The notes under the pieces are model-generated. The model had not been told where the DNA came from, did not search any database, and worked only from the letters and a program-made list of their open reading frames with translations. Made by a program: the position numbers and the translations under genes. 64,000 nucleotides of DNA from an uncultured Lachnospiraceae bacterium (GTDB lineage Bacteria > Bacillota > Clostridia > Lachnospirales > Lachnospiraceae): the NCBI GenBank assembly GCA_947626775.1, contig CANQTL010000010.1, forward strand, positions 20,192 through 84,191, given 5' to 3'. Every line of letters starts with the position of its first letter. Within the stretch, counting starts at the first letter, position 1. This document shows positions 1-8,678 of this stretch, piece by piece.

Positions 1-1
1 G

Positions 2-127
2 TATACGGAGCAGACGAAGTTGCAGAAGCCCGGCATTGGGATGCTGCCGGCCAATGATGACGAAGATGTGCGCAAAGTTGTCGTACCATTGGTCAGAAGT
101 CAGGGAGGGGAGTATCACTCAGTGTAG
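2..127 (+). CDS. C-terminal end of an unidentified protein (partial, runs off window start)
   Basis: An open frame enters from the left edge and runs 41 codons to a TAG at 125-127. The visible tail contains GIGMLPANDDEDVRKVVVP and ends GGEYHSV. It ends 4 bases before the ATG chosen for the LytTR gene, which suggests it is the upstream gene of the same operon. I do not recognise the family. Its position next to a type VII-associated locus makes a secretion component possible, but nothing seen here proves that. Confidence 0.5.
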   Translation, partial: YTEQTKLQKPGIGMLPANDDEDVRKVVVPLVRSQGGEYHSV

Positions 128-131
128 CGCG

Positions 132-860
132 ATGGTATCCATATTAGTATACACCAGGGAAAAACCAGATAGTATAGGGCTTATAGAGACGGCGTGGGAC
201 ATCATTGCAAAAATCAGCGAGGATTTTTGGGAGATCAAAAACGTTTGCTCTCTGGAACAGATGCGCCAGTTCCTTGTGGAGAAACCGCTTGTCCATATGA
301 TGATATATGACATCTGCGACAGGGATTCCCTGCAATTTCTGCCGCAGCTTAGGAGGCTTTACCCGCAGATGCGTCTGCTGGTATTGGCGGACGCGTCCAT
401 ATCGCCTATGGAGTATATCCGTCCGGCGCTTCGTGTTGACGCATTGTTGCTAAAGCCTTGGACAAAGCGTCAGGTCAGGGAGAGCCTGTATGATTTTCTG
501 GAAGATTATTTAGAGTATGCGGACAGAGAAAAACAGGGGAATCTCAAGTCTTATGTGATAGAGACACGGGAGGGAACCATCAGCGTTCCATATGAACAGA
601 TATACTTTTTTGAAGCGCGCGCAAAAAAAATATATGTATGTCTGGGAAAAGAAGAATACGGTTTTTATTCGTCTATCGATAAGCTGGCCGAAGAATTGCC
701 GGATTTTTTTGCCCGCTGTCATAGAGGATTTATCGTGAATATAAGAAAAATCAGAAGGATTGTATTATCCCAAAATATAATCTATCTGTGCGACGGCTTT
801 GACGTGCCGCTCTCCAGAAGTTATAAGGCGCAGCTGAAGGGAATGGGAAAACAGCAATGA
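132..860 (+). CDS. LytTR-type DNA-binding response regulator
   Basis: A 242-residue protein. The first ~120 residues look like a degenerate receiver domain: a hydrophobic beta strand VSILVYT, a possible acceptor region around MIYDICDRDS, and LLKPW where receivers carry the K-P motif. Residues ~140-240 fit a LytTR domain (EGTISVPYEQIYFFEARAKK, then FARCHRGFIVNIRKI and LSRSYK). The acidic pocket of a normal receiver is not evident, so control may not be by phosphorylation. I chose ATG 132 over the upstream ATG at 36 because the preceding frame ends at 127; the GGAGGGG at 104-110 is rather distant (21 bases). The stop overlaps the next start as ATGA, so the two genes are probably translationally coupled. 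Likely regulator of the locus downstream. Confidence 0.8.
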   Translation: MVSILVYTREKPDSIGLIETAWDIIAKISEDFWEIKNVCSLEQMRQFLVEKPLVHMMIYDICDRDSLQFLPQLRRLYPQMRLLVLADASISPMEYIRPALRVDALLLKPWTKRQVRESLYDFLEDYLEYADREKQGNLKSYVIETREGTISVPYEQIYFFEARAKKIYVCLGKEEYGFYSSIDKLAEELPDFFARCHRGFIVNIRKIRRIVLSQNIIYLCDGFDVPLSRSYKAQLKGMGKQQ

Positions 861-1591
861 TAAACATCGATAAGGCATATTATTTGAAAGATCTGGAGTT
901 GGCGGTGCTTTTATCCATGAAGGGTATGGACGAGTTGTATGGCTTTCGGATGAAACAGGTACGGAACCCGAAAACGGAGGACGTATATGAGGCATTGTTT
1001 GCCTTGAGCAAGAGAGGACTTCTGACTTTTCGGGAAGAAGAGAGAAATGGATCCGACAGGAAGCGGATCACCATAGAGCCTGATCTTGACGCCATGCTGG
1101 AAATCATCACAGAGGCGAAGCATGTCCTGATATACAGCAGTGAAAGAGGAGATCATCCTTCCAGATGTATTTACCTTGGAAAGCGCGCGGTTTTCGTGTC
1201 AACGCAGGGCACGGACGGGATTGTCAACAGGGTGTCGGCCTGCCGGATAGAAACGCTGCCGGAAATGATATGTGAATGCGGATTTCAGCCGGATGAACTG
1301 GCCGGCGGATCGGACGCTGTGCCGGGCGAATCGACGGACGGAGGCTGTGATGGAGCAGGCAATATTCTGCCGGATATGATAAGAGAAGACGCCATTACAG
1401 ACAGGCTGAAATGGATATCTGTAACGGATAAGCAGTGTGTCAGACAATATCTGCTCATCCGGGACGGTTTGTATGAATATTGCGCCGTGACGGATCATGA
1501 TGGCAGACATATTGAATCTTGCCTTTCCAACAGAATAGCGGAGCTGCTGCGCAAAGATTTATCGTCTGTTTTTTCGGATACTGTATTTTGA
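857..1591 (+). CDS. Unrecognised protein coupled to the LytTR gene, winged-helix-like N-terminus
   Basis: A 244-residue protein starting in an ATGA overlap with the LytTR gene. Residues ~8-75 have the pattern of a PadR/winged-helix fold (AVLLSMKGMDELYGFRM, then VYEALFALSKRGLLTFREE). The rest alternates strands and helices, with a low-complexity linker around residues 150-180 (GGSDAVPGESTDGGCDGAG). No signal peptide or membrane segment is visible. I do not recognise the family. Coupling to a regulator and proximity to the kinase and WXG100 genes suggest a regulatory or accessory role in that locus. Confidence 0.6.
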   Translation: MINIDKAYYLKDLELAVLLSMKGMDELYGFRMKQVRNPKTEDVYEALFALSKRGLLTFREEERNGSDRKRITIEPDLDAMLEIITEAKHVLIYSSERGDHPSRCIYLGKRAVFVSTQGTDGIVNRVSACRIETLPEMICECGFQPDELAGGSDAVPGESTDGGCDGAGNILPDMIREDAITDRLKWISVTDKQCVRQYLLIRDGLYEYCAVTDHDGRHIESCLSNRIAELLRKDLSSVFSDTVF

Positions 1592-1656
1592 CAGACATAC
1601 GAGGCGGATCAGCATATAAGGCAGTCGGAAACAAAAGCGGGAAAGAGGAGAAGCAC

Positions 1657-3918
1657 ATGGTAAAAAGGGGAACGATCCTGGGTGGTACATATGAAATCAT
1701 CGAGCAGATCGGCGCCGGTGGCGGCGGTATCGTCTACCGAGCAAGACACCTGAGACTGCAGACAGATGTGGTCGTCAAGAGAATCAAGGATGAAGTGATC
1801 GGCAGAATTGACCTGCGCCAAGAGGCAGATATCCTGAAAAAACTCAAACACCCATATCTCCCGCGTGTTTACGACTTTATCGAGACACCGGACGGTGTGT
1901 ACACAGTGATTGATTATATTCAGGGAGAAAATCTGGAAGATGCCGTCAAAAGACACGGCCGATTTTCCCAGAAGCAGGTTCTCAAATGGGCGGAGCAGCT
2001 GGGAGAGGCGCTGGCTTATCTGCATGGGCAGAACCCGCCTATCATACACAGCGACATCAAACCTACGAATATCATGCTGACACCGGACGGCGATTTGTGC
2101 CTGATAGATTTTAATATTTCGCTTGCGATTGGCGAAGATATGGAATCCGCAGTTGGGATCAGCGCGGGTTTCTCCCCGCCGGAACAGTACCGGGACAGCG
2201 CCGTATATGCGCAGATTACTAAGAACTATACCATTCGACGCGCGAACAATATTCCCAATCAGGATTCCGGAGAGCAACAGGACGACCGGACAGAGTTGCT
2301 GCATGTTGTCGAAACCGATGAGACGACGGAGCTTTTGACGAATCAGGATGAAGATAAAACCCAGCTTCTGTGGGAGAAAAACAGCGATAAGACGGCGGCA
2401 CAGGTGTCAGACGCAGCAGCGTGGGACGGAAAGCGCCCGGCGACAGAGTATGAGCAGTCTTTCGGCAAGGGCATCAGCACACGCTCAGATATCTACAGTA
2501 TGGGCATGACGCTCTATTATCTGTTGACGGGAGTCGAACCCGTGGCAGACTTTGAGCAGAGAATACCAATTAATCAGGTGAATATTCAGATCAGCGAGGG
2601 ATTCGCGCTTATTCTGGATAAGATGACGGCGTTTCCGCCGGAGAAACGGTACGCTGATGGTACAGAATACCTGAAGGCTGTCCGCAATTGTTATAAGCTG
2701 GACAGGCGTTATATCACCATGCACAGAAAGCAGACCGCGATACAAGGCGTCGGAGTCGTCGCTCTGGCGTGTGGGATTCTGTTGATTTTCTTCGGGCTCT
2801 ACAGAATGCGTGTGGAGAAAGACAGCGTTTACTACGCCTTGATCAGTCAGGCGCAGACGGCCATGAGCAACGCAGATTATGACGCGGCGGTACTTTGTCT
2901 GACACAGGCAAAGGAGATGGATGAATCAAGAACGGAAGCCTACGAAGAAGAAGTCCATATGCTTTATCTGCAAAACGATTATGAGGAATGTATTCGGCAG
3001 GGAGAGTTTTATATAAACACTGTCCCTTTCGGGCAGGATACGGAAAGCGCGCGAGAACGCTTCGCTAACATCTGCTATCTAGTCGGGAATGCGTACTATG
3101 AGACGGCGAATTACAGCAATGCCGAGAAATATATAGCGCAGGCACTGCAGTTATATGGCGGGAATGGCCTGTACTACAGAGATTACGCCATAGCGCTGGC
3201 GAAACTCGGGCGGATTGAAGAGGCTGGGGCACAGTTAGAGAAAGGCATTGCACTGGGGATTACGGAGGATTCCATCTGCATGGCGCAGGGAGAGATTGCC
3301 CATGTGCAGGGACAATATTCTGAGGCGGTTGACTGTTTGAATCGCACGATCAGTCTGACAGATGACCGGAGCATGAAAAAGCGTGCGATTCTGCTTCTGA
3401 GGGACGTTTACCGCGATATGGGCGACGATACCGTGGATGATGAGATTGCTCTGCTGGAACAGTATGTCGGGCAGTTCGATCAGGTGGATGCGTTGGTTAT
3501 GACGGAGTACTTGGCGGAAGCCTACACCAGAAAGGCACAGAGCGAAACAGCAGATGCTGACGCATATTATGGGAAAGCGCTGACGCTGTTTGAGAAAGTG
3601 CGTGACGGCGGCTATGTGACCTTTCAGCTGCAGCAGAATATCGCGATTCTATATGAAAATCTGGGACGATTCGATGAGGCGGAGCAGACGCTTCTTGATA
3701 TGGCGAAAGATTATCCAGATCGCTATGAAACATACAAACGGCTGGCTTTCCTCGATGCAGACAGACAGCAGACACTGGAGAACGCGGATAGGAATTATCA
3801 GAAGACGTTTGAATATTATGGGAAAGCGAAAGAACTGTATGGCGGCAAGACACAGGACATGGAGATGCAGATACTCGACAATATGATACAGGAGCTTAAA
3901 GACGGAGGGTGGGAGTGA
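1657..3918 (+). CDS. Membrane Ser/Thr protein kinase with C-terminal TPR region
   Basis: 753 residues from ATG 1657 (AGAGGAG at 1643-1649 supports this start rather than the ATG at 1519). The N-terminal kinase domain has a glycine-rich loop IGAGGGGIVYRA, ATP lysine K41 in VVVKRIK, catalytic D133 in HSDIKPTN (HSD instead of HRD) and metal-binding D151 in DFN (DFN instead of DFG). It is probably active because K, D and D are kept. Between GFSPPEQY and the RSDIYSMG helix lies an insertion of ~80 residues with three D-x-T-x-L-L repeats. A single membrane helix follows at ~360-380 (VVALACGILLIFFGLYRM), then ~370 residues of TPR-like helical repeats predicted outside the cell. This is PknB-like architecture with TPRs in place of PASTA repeats. 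The TPR paralogues follow immediately. Confidence 0.9.
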   Translation: MVKRGTILGGTYEIIEQIGAGGGGIVYRARHLRLQTDVVVKRIKDEVIGRIDLRQEADILKKLKHPYLPRVYDFIETPDGVYTVIDYIQGENLEDAVKRHGRFSQKQVLKWAEQLGEALAYLHGQNPPIIHSDIKPTNIMLTPDGDLCLIDFNISLAIGEDMESAVGISAGFSPPEQYRDSAVYAQITKNYTIRRANNIPNQDSGEQQDDRTELLHVVETDETTELLTNQDEDKTQLLWEKNSDKTAAQVSDAAAWDGKRPATEYEQSFGKGISTRSDIYSMGMTLYYLLTGVEPVADFEQRIPINQVNIQISEGFALILDKMTAFPPEKRYADGTEYLKAVRNCYKLDRRYITMHRKQTAIQGVGVVALACGILLIFFGLYRMRVEKDSVYYALISQAQTAMSNADYDAAVLCLTQAKEMDESRTEAYEEEVHMLYLQNDYEECIRQGEFYINTVPFGQDTESARERFANICYLVGNAYYETANYSNAEKYIAQALQLYGGNGLYYRDYAIALAKLGRIEEAGAQLEKGIALGITEDSICMAQGEIAHVQGQYSEAVDCLNRTISLTDDRSMKKRAILLLRDVYRDMGDDTVDDEIALLEQYVGQFDQVDALVMTEYLAEAYTRKAQSETADADAYYGKALTLFEKVRDGGYVTFQLQQNIAILYENLGRFDEAEQTLLDMAKDYPDRYETYKRLAFLDADRQQTLENADRNYQKTFEYYGKAKELYGGKTQDMEMQILDNMIQELKDGGWE
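2281..2370 (+). repeat. Triple D-x-T-x-L-L motif inside kinase activation segment
   Basis: Codons 209-238 of the kinase encode DDRTELL, DETTELL and EDKTQLL, spaced 12-13 residues apart in an otherwise low-complexity acidic insertion. They look like repeated phospho-threonine docking sites. A related stretch, DNGETLL, sits just before the FHA domain of the VWA-FHA protein (residues 416-422, about 16807-16827). The repeat is visible; its role as an FHA ligand is inference. Confidence 0.7.
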
Positions 3919-4009
3919 TGACGTGATAGGAATGACGAGCTATATGATATTGTGCGGGATAAAAATATAGATTAATAAATTATACAAAAATGATAAGGAG
4001 AGCGAAGAA

Positions 4010-5251
4010 ATGAACGAAGGGCAAAAACGGGAAGAAAAAATGAGGGAGAATCAGACTTACGGTCTGGCGTCGGACAAAAAGAGCAGTAAAGGACACAGCA
4101 GATTCATTGGGATTATTGCTGCAGCGGCAGTTCTGATCGCAGTTCTGATCGGCGTGGGTATCTATAATTCGCCGGCAAATCAGCTGGCCAGGCAGTTAAA
4201 CCTGGGCAATAGATATTTGGAAGAAGAGAATTATGAAATGGCGGCTGTAGCTTTTGAAAAGGCAATCGCAATCGATGACAGATGTCTGCCTGCATATGAG
4301 GGACAGATTCAGGCGTATATGGGAATAAACGATGCCGACCGGCTTATGGAGGTATATGAAAATGCCTTGTCCGCAGCAGAAAGTGCAGATGAGAATGCAG
4401 AGGCACAGGATATAGAATCGGTTGTGGCTATATATCTGGCGGCAGAGAATGTATATAACGGCGATACAGACAGGATTATCGAAGTATTGGCGAAAGGAGC
4501 GGAACAGACAGAAGATACAGGAATAAAAGAAAAACTGGAGGAGAACCAGAAAAAAGCGGAAGAAGAAGCATTGGCCAAAAGCCTGGAAGCGGCGCACGGG
4601 TATGCGGAGCAGGGAGAATATGAGAAGGCTTTGGAAGAATACGATAAAGTGCCGGAACAAGCGTATGAAAATGAAGATTATCAAACAGGGCTGGGAGATT
4701 GTCTTCAGAAATATGTGGACAAGCTGATGGATGAAGAGCGGCTGGATGAAGTGAAGGAGGTAGCGGATCGATACGGGGCAAAGACTGATCATGTTGATTT
4801 TCAGGATATTTTAGACAGAGTGGCAGAAAGGGAAAAGCAGGCACAAGGCACATGGGTGGATGATTTATTTGCCAAGATGATGGCTGGCGATTATGAGGCG
4901 GTATATGCCATTATGGAAGCACCTGATTTTATAGACAAATGCAGCGAGTATCCACATGAAGAAGTCTATTGGAGTATGGATTACTGCCTGACAACCAGTG
5001 ATGGGAAAGTGATAGGCGTTATAAGGTCTTTAGATTATGATGTGTTACATGTAGCTTACTGTGTTCATGATGAGCATATACATAATGAAATTGATGGATT
5101 GCGGTATCCTAATACCATATCTGGAGATGATTATTGTTATGAAATAAAAGATGGAAAAAAGACATGCCTGATTGGGAACAAAGGTATTGGTTCGGATGGA
5201 AGTGTATGGGAAGTTCCTTCAGAGGGTATATGGGAAGCATTTCATGTGTAG
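4010..5251 (+). CDS. Membrane-anchored TPR protein, paralogue 1 of the array
   Basis: 413 residues, start supported by AAGGAG at 3995-4000. The cytoplasmic tail is ~31 residues, the membrane helix lies at ~32-52 (IGIIAAAAVLIAVLIGVGIY), then the family signature ANQLARQLNLGNRYLEEENY opens a TPR-like region. A charged coiled-coil-like stretch (residues ~165-200) and a second TPR (YEKALEEYDKVPEQ) follow. The last ~130 residues form a separate domain rich in aromatics and acidic residues, not resembling the C-terminal domains of the other copies. Predicted topology: N-in, C-terminal domain outside. No known catalytic motif seen. Confidence 0.75.
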   Translation: MNEGQKREEKMRENQTYGLASDKKSSKGHSRFIGIIAAAAVLIAVLIGVGIYNSPANQLARQLNLGNRYLEEENYEMAAVAFEKAIAIDDRCLPAYEGQIQAYMGINDADRLMEVYENALSAAESADENAEAQDIESVVAIYLAAENVYNGDTDRIIEVLAKGAEQTEDTGIKEKLEENQKKAEEEALAKSLEAAHGYAEQGEYEKALEEYDKVPEQAYENEDYQTGLGDCLQKYVDKLMDEERLDEVKEVADRYGAKTDHVDFQDILDRVAEREKQAQGTWVDDLFAKMMAGDYEAVYAIMEAPDFIDKCSEYPHEEVYWSMDYCLTTSDGKVIGVIRSLDYDVLHVAYCVHDEHIHNEIDGLRYPNTISGDDYCYEIKDGKKTCLIGNKGIGSDGSVWEVPSEGIWEAFHV

Positions 5252-5399
5252 AGATACTGTTGCATAGAAGTATTGACGAAAAAAGGACAGTGGGTTGCAG
5301 AAAGAGTTTATGATGAGATGAGTTGTTTGAAGTAAACGCATAAGCGTTGTGGATACTGGATAATAATGACCAACGTAATGAAGAAAAAGGAACAGAAGA

Positions 5400-6878
5400 A
5401 TGAACGAAAAACAAGAGAGTACAGAGCATATAACAGCGCAGTCGGCAGATATAGCGCAGTTACAGATGGAACGGGAAAGGGACAAAATACTAGAACAGTC
5501 GGCTACCTTAAAATCTGCAGTTAGTGATAATGAAAAGAAGTCTGCAAACGAATCCGAAGGTGCAATGCCAAACTGCAACAACAGAAAGCACGGCAGATTC
5601 ATGGGAATCATCATCGCTGCAGCGGTACTGATTGCTGTTCTGATTGGTGTCGGTCTTTACAATACGCCAGCTAACCGCGTCAGTCGATATCTGGATCTGG
5701 GAAACCGTTATCTGGAAGAACAAGATTATGAGCAGGCGGTAGTTGCTTTTGAGAAAGTTATCACAATAGACGAACGGTGTATAGAAGCATATGTGGGAGG
5801 TATAGAAGCTTACATTGCGATGGACGACAACACTAAGCTGACGGTTCTATATGACAAGGCCTTGACCGAACTTGAGGAGTTAAGTGAGGCCGAACTTGGG
5901 GAGTATATGGATTCTGTAACGGCCATCTATCTGGCAGCAGAGCGGGTATATCCGGAAGACTTAGAGAAAATAATCAGCATATTGCGCGAGGGTTACGATA
6001 GGACTGGGCATAATGCGAATATAGAAGAGCGCTTGGTAGAGAATTATCTTATGCTGGCATCATCATATACTGACACTGTGAGCAGTAATAAGGCGGCGGT
6101 GTCTGCGGACGATGCAGCCGCCGCGTATGAAAAAGCGATCAGCCTATTGACAGATGGATATGCTGCGACGGGAAACCAGCGTTTAAAAACAGAGCTGGAT
6201 AAAATTCAGACTATGTACCAAAAAATTTTAGAGTGGAAGAATTATGTGCAGACGGTCGAGAGCGTACTTGATCGGATAGCGCATTATTGTCGGGACGAGG
6301 ACTATGATCAGGTTTTTGAAGTGATGCAGTCTGAAGAATTTGCAAAGATTCTCGAGAGAATCCACGAGTTGGAGCAGATTCACAGGATCAGCACTGAATA
6401 TGGAGAGATCGGTATCTATCAGGTGGACTCGGAAGTTTATGGCAACTATATGATTTACTATGGAGAATATGAAGGGGAGGATCGACAAGGACAGGGCGTG
6501 TGGCTTGGTTATTATGACAATAATAATTATATGGCAAAAGGAAGCTGGCAAGCGGATCTACCTCAGGGAGAATTTGTGGTGAGAGAATGGAGTAGTGAAT
6601 TGGCAGAGGGCGTAACTTATCGTGTGATAAGCGGCAATGTGGACACAGGATTGTGGAACGGCAATGTAGAATGGAACTTTGAATGGGAAACAGGAGCGGT
6701 GGAAGTCTTTCCGGTATCTTTTGACAGAGGACATTGGAATGTGATAAGACAGGATAATGGCGATTATATTGTAAGTGATAATGGTAGTACAGAATCAGGA
6801 ATTATGTTTATTAAACCGGAGGAGATTGATAGGTTGTGCGGTATTGAAGGATTTACAGAGGAAAGCCCATTATATTAG
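5400..6878 (+). CDS. Membrane-anchored TPR protein, paralogue 2, MORN-like C-terminus
   Basis: 492 residues; AAAGGA lies about 8 bases before ATG 5400. It has a longer charged cytoplasmic tail (~66 residues), a membrane helix at ~67-88, then the family signature ANRVSRYLDLGNRYLEEQDY and TPR-like helices. The C-terminal domain (~330-492) contains short motifs reminiscent of MORN repeats (YYGEYEGEDRQGQGVW, WQADLPQGEF, TGLWNGNVEWNFEWETG). MORN-like strands form elongated surfaces for protein or lipid contact in other families; function here is unknown. Its C-terminal domain differs from those of paralogues 1, 3, 4 and 5. Confidence 0.75.
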   Translation: MNEKQESTEHITAQSADIAQLQMERERDKILEQSATLKSAVSDNEKKSANESEGAMPNCNNRKHGRFMGIIIAAAVLIAVLIGVGLYNTPANRVSRYLDLGNRYLEEQDYEQAVVAFEKVITIDERCIEAYVGGIEAYIAMDDNTKLTVLYDKALTELEELSEAELGEYMDSVTAIYLAAERVYPEDLEKIISILREGYDRTGHNANIEERLVENYLMLASSYTDTVSSNKAAVSADDAAAAYEKAISLLTDGYAATGNQRLKTELDKIQTMYQKILEWKNYVQTVESVLDRIAHYCRDEDYDQVFEVMQSEEFAKILERIHELEQIHRISTEYGEIGIYQVDSEVYGNYMIYYGEYEGEDRQGQGVWLGYYDNNNYMAKGSWQADLPQGEFVVREWSSELAEGVTYRVISGNVDTGLWNGNVEWNFEWETGAVEVFPVSFDRGHWNVIRQDNGDYIVSDNGSTESGIMFIKPEEIDRLCGIEGFTEESPLY

Positions 6879-6881
6879 GAC

Positions 6882-7025
6882 AAGCTGTTTATTGCTGTGG
6901 TGACGGTGCTGATGGTAGTTCTGATCGGCGTGTGTATTTATAATACGCTAGCACATCAGTTGGCCAGACAATTAGACTTGGGCAATAAAAGATTAGAGAA
7001 AAAATTGAACAGAGAGTATAGATAA
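6882..7025 (+). pseudogene. Remnant of a sixth TPR-paralogue gene
   Basis: Between two intact copies, a 47-codon open stretch translates to KLFIAVVTVLMVVLIGVCIY followed by NTLAHQLARQLDLGNKRLEK and stops at TAA 7023-7025. It aligns with the membrane helix and family signature of the neighbours (LIGVGIYN-PANQLARQLNLGNRYLEE). It lacks the cytoplasmic tail, the TPRs, any C-terminal domain and a ribosome binding site. It is best read as the scar of a deleted or incompletely duplicated copy. Confidence 0.75.
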
Positions 7026-7052
7026 GCGATTGTGAAGAAACAGAGAGAAAAA

Positions 7053-8453
7053 GTGAGCAAAGAGCAGAAATCAACAGAAAAGATGGAGAAGCAATCAGTG
7101 CAACCAGAGTTTAAACGGATTGAAAATATGGCGGCGGAGTCCGCAGTTGCCGCATCTGACAAAAGGAGAAATAGAACGTTTATGGGAATGATTGCGGCCG
7201 CCGTAGTGCTGATCGCAGCCCTGATCGGCATCGGTACTTACAATATACCCACTAATCGCATGAGCCGACACCTGAAGTTGGGCGCTCGCTACTTGGAAGA
7301 GCAGAACTACGAGCAAGCGGTTGTAGAGTTTGATCAGGTTATTGCCATCGATCCGATGAGCGTGGACGCATATCTGGGTAAGGCGCAGGCCTATGAGGGC
7401 ATGGGCGATATGGAGAAGGCAATCGAGACTTTGATGGCTGGATATGAGAAGACAGGGGATGCGCAGCTCAGGGCGCAGCTTGTGGATGCCTATCTGGAAC
7501 AGGCGGCAGGCTATGTGCAGGCGGCGGACTATGACAGTGCGCTTGCGGTTTATGACAAACTCTTGGAATTGGATGGAGAGAACGAGCGGGTGCAGGAGGC
7601 TGTCGGAGACTGCCTGACAGACTATATTGAGCAACTCATCAGTGAGGAGCGCTATGACGAGGCAAAAACCTTGATCGAGAAGTATCGGGATAAAGTATCC
7701 GGCGTAGATTTTCAGGCATATCTGGACGAGATTGAAGAATTGAAAGCAGAGGCGGAACGAGAAGAACTGCTGGCAAATGTGCCGGCGTTTGATCTTGAGG
7801 ATATTACGATAGCGGGATACGACTTGTTGGAACCACATTTTGATGAAGTGTTGGCGGCTTTGGGGTATCCATATGGGGATACATCTATAGGAGATGCTGG
7901 AATTGTGTATGTGGGGGAGACAGAAGGAAAAGATGGGACTGATTTAGTTCTATTTGTTCCTGTTACGCCTGAAACTTCTCTCGGTACTTTTGGGTATGAT
8001 GGTTCTGTTTTGAATTTAAGTAAGGTGAATGATGAGGTGCCGGAACTGCACCATTTAGTTGGGGATTGGTGCGAATTGCCGATTGTGCTAGAGGATAGTT
8101 ATGAAAAATGGTGTGAAAAAATAGGGGTGGATTTGATCAAGAAATCACGCTTTGCTGTTGAAACTACGGAAAACGGAACGGAAGAAAGGACGAATACAGC
8201 TTATACAGAGCAACTTTATACTGTGCCGTCGGATGAAGGGGAGGAACCGCTTATCAGTTATTTTGAAAAATCGTATGAAACAATTATACGTGACAAGGGC
8301 ATTATTGCAGATGCATACTGGTATGATTACGATATGATAGCATCTTTAACAATTGGCGTAGAAAACAAAAGTATAAACAGCTTTTCTATATCAGCACATT
8401 TTTTGGATGACACGCTTCAATATGTTCATTATTCTATTGACTATGTTGACTGA
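7053..8453 (+). CDS. Membrane-anchored TPR protein, paralogue 3
   Basis: About 466 residues. The frame is open from GTG 7032, but GTG 7053 gives VSKEQKSTEK, which lines up with the clearly initiated MSEEQKSMDK of paralogue 4; neither start has a strong ribosome binding site. A cytoplasmic tail and membrane helix (MIAAAVVLIAALIGIGTY) precede the signature TNRMSRHLKLGARYLEEQNY. At least three TPR-like units follow. The C-terminal domain opens with FDLEDITIAGYDLLEPHFDE, a motif shared with paralogues 4 and 5 (G-Y-D-L ... ALG), then diverges. Base-level similarity with paralogue 4 is high across the TPR part, indicating recent duplication or gene conversion. Confidence 0.75.
   Translation: MSKEQKSTEKMEKQSVQPEFKRIENMAAESAVAASDKRRNRTFMGMIAAAVVLIAALIGIGTYNIPTNRMSRHLKLGARYLEEQNYEQAVVEFDQVIAIDPMSVDAYLGKAQAYEGMGDMEKAIETLMAGYEKTGDAQLRAQLVDAYLEQAAGYVQAADYDSALAVYDKLLELDGENERVQEAVGDCLTDYIEQLISEERYDEAKTLIEKYRDKVSGVDFQAYLDEIEELKAEAEREELLANVPAFDLEDITIAGYDLLEPHFDEVLAALGYPYGDTSIGDAGIVYVGETEGKDGTDLVLFVPVTPETSLGTFGYDGSVLNLSKVNDEVPELHHLVGDWCELPIVLEDSYEKWCEKIGVDLIKKSRFAVETTENGTEERTNTAYTEQLYTVPSDEGEEPLISYFEKSYETIIRDKGIIADAYWYDYDMIASLTIGVENKSINSFSISAHFLDDTLQYVHYSIDYVD
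7257..7745 (+). repeat. Long direct repeat, copy 1 (TPR part of paralogue 3)
   Basis: The DNA from CGCATGAGCCGACACCTG to the end of the third TPR matches 10091-10455 closely, including long exact runs such as CAGGTTATTGCCATCGA. An internal ~120-base segment (about 7463-7585) encoding one extra TPR is absent from the other copy. Confidence 0.75.
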
Positions 8454-8505
8454 GTTTTGACAGAAAAAATATATAATCGAAATATGAGAAGAAAGGATTC
8501 ACAAG

Positions 8506-8640
8506 ATGAGCGGCACATTCATAGTAGGCGCAGGAATCGCCCTAATCATGGTTTCGGCAGCGCTTTTTATCGCATCAATTATCTACCACAATACTGCGGG
8601 CAGACGGATCAGGGAAGAACTGGACAGAGAATACAGATGA
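8506..8640 (+). CDS. Small single-pass membrane protein (44 residues)
   Basis: ATG 8506 is preceded by AGAAAGGA at 8489-8496. The product is one hydrophobic helix (FIVGAGIALIMVSAALFIAS) followed by a short basic/acidic tail, RRIREELDREYR. The last residues recall the end of the remnant at 6882-7025 (KKLNREYR); this may be coincidence. It lies on the same strand just after paralogue 3, within the array. Function unknown; size and composition fit a small membrane-complex subunit. Confidence 0.55.
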   Translation: MSGTFIVGAGIALIMVSAALFIASIIYHNTAGRRIREELDREYR

Positions 8641-8655
8641 CATCCTAGCAGGCTA

Positions 8656-8678
8656 TGCGGACAAAGACTTAGTCCGCA
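8656..8678. terminator. Hairpin at the convergent ends of the small ORF and the nuclease-like gene
   Basis: TGCGGAC (8656-8662) pairs perfectly with GTCCGCA (8672-8678) over a 9-base loop. It overlaps the stop codon of the minus-strand gene, 16 bases after the stop of the plus-strand small gene. There is no clear T-run, so termination activity is uncertain. Confidence 0.35.
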
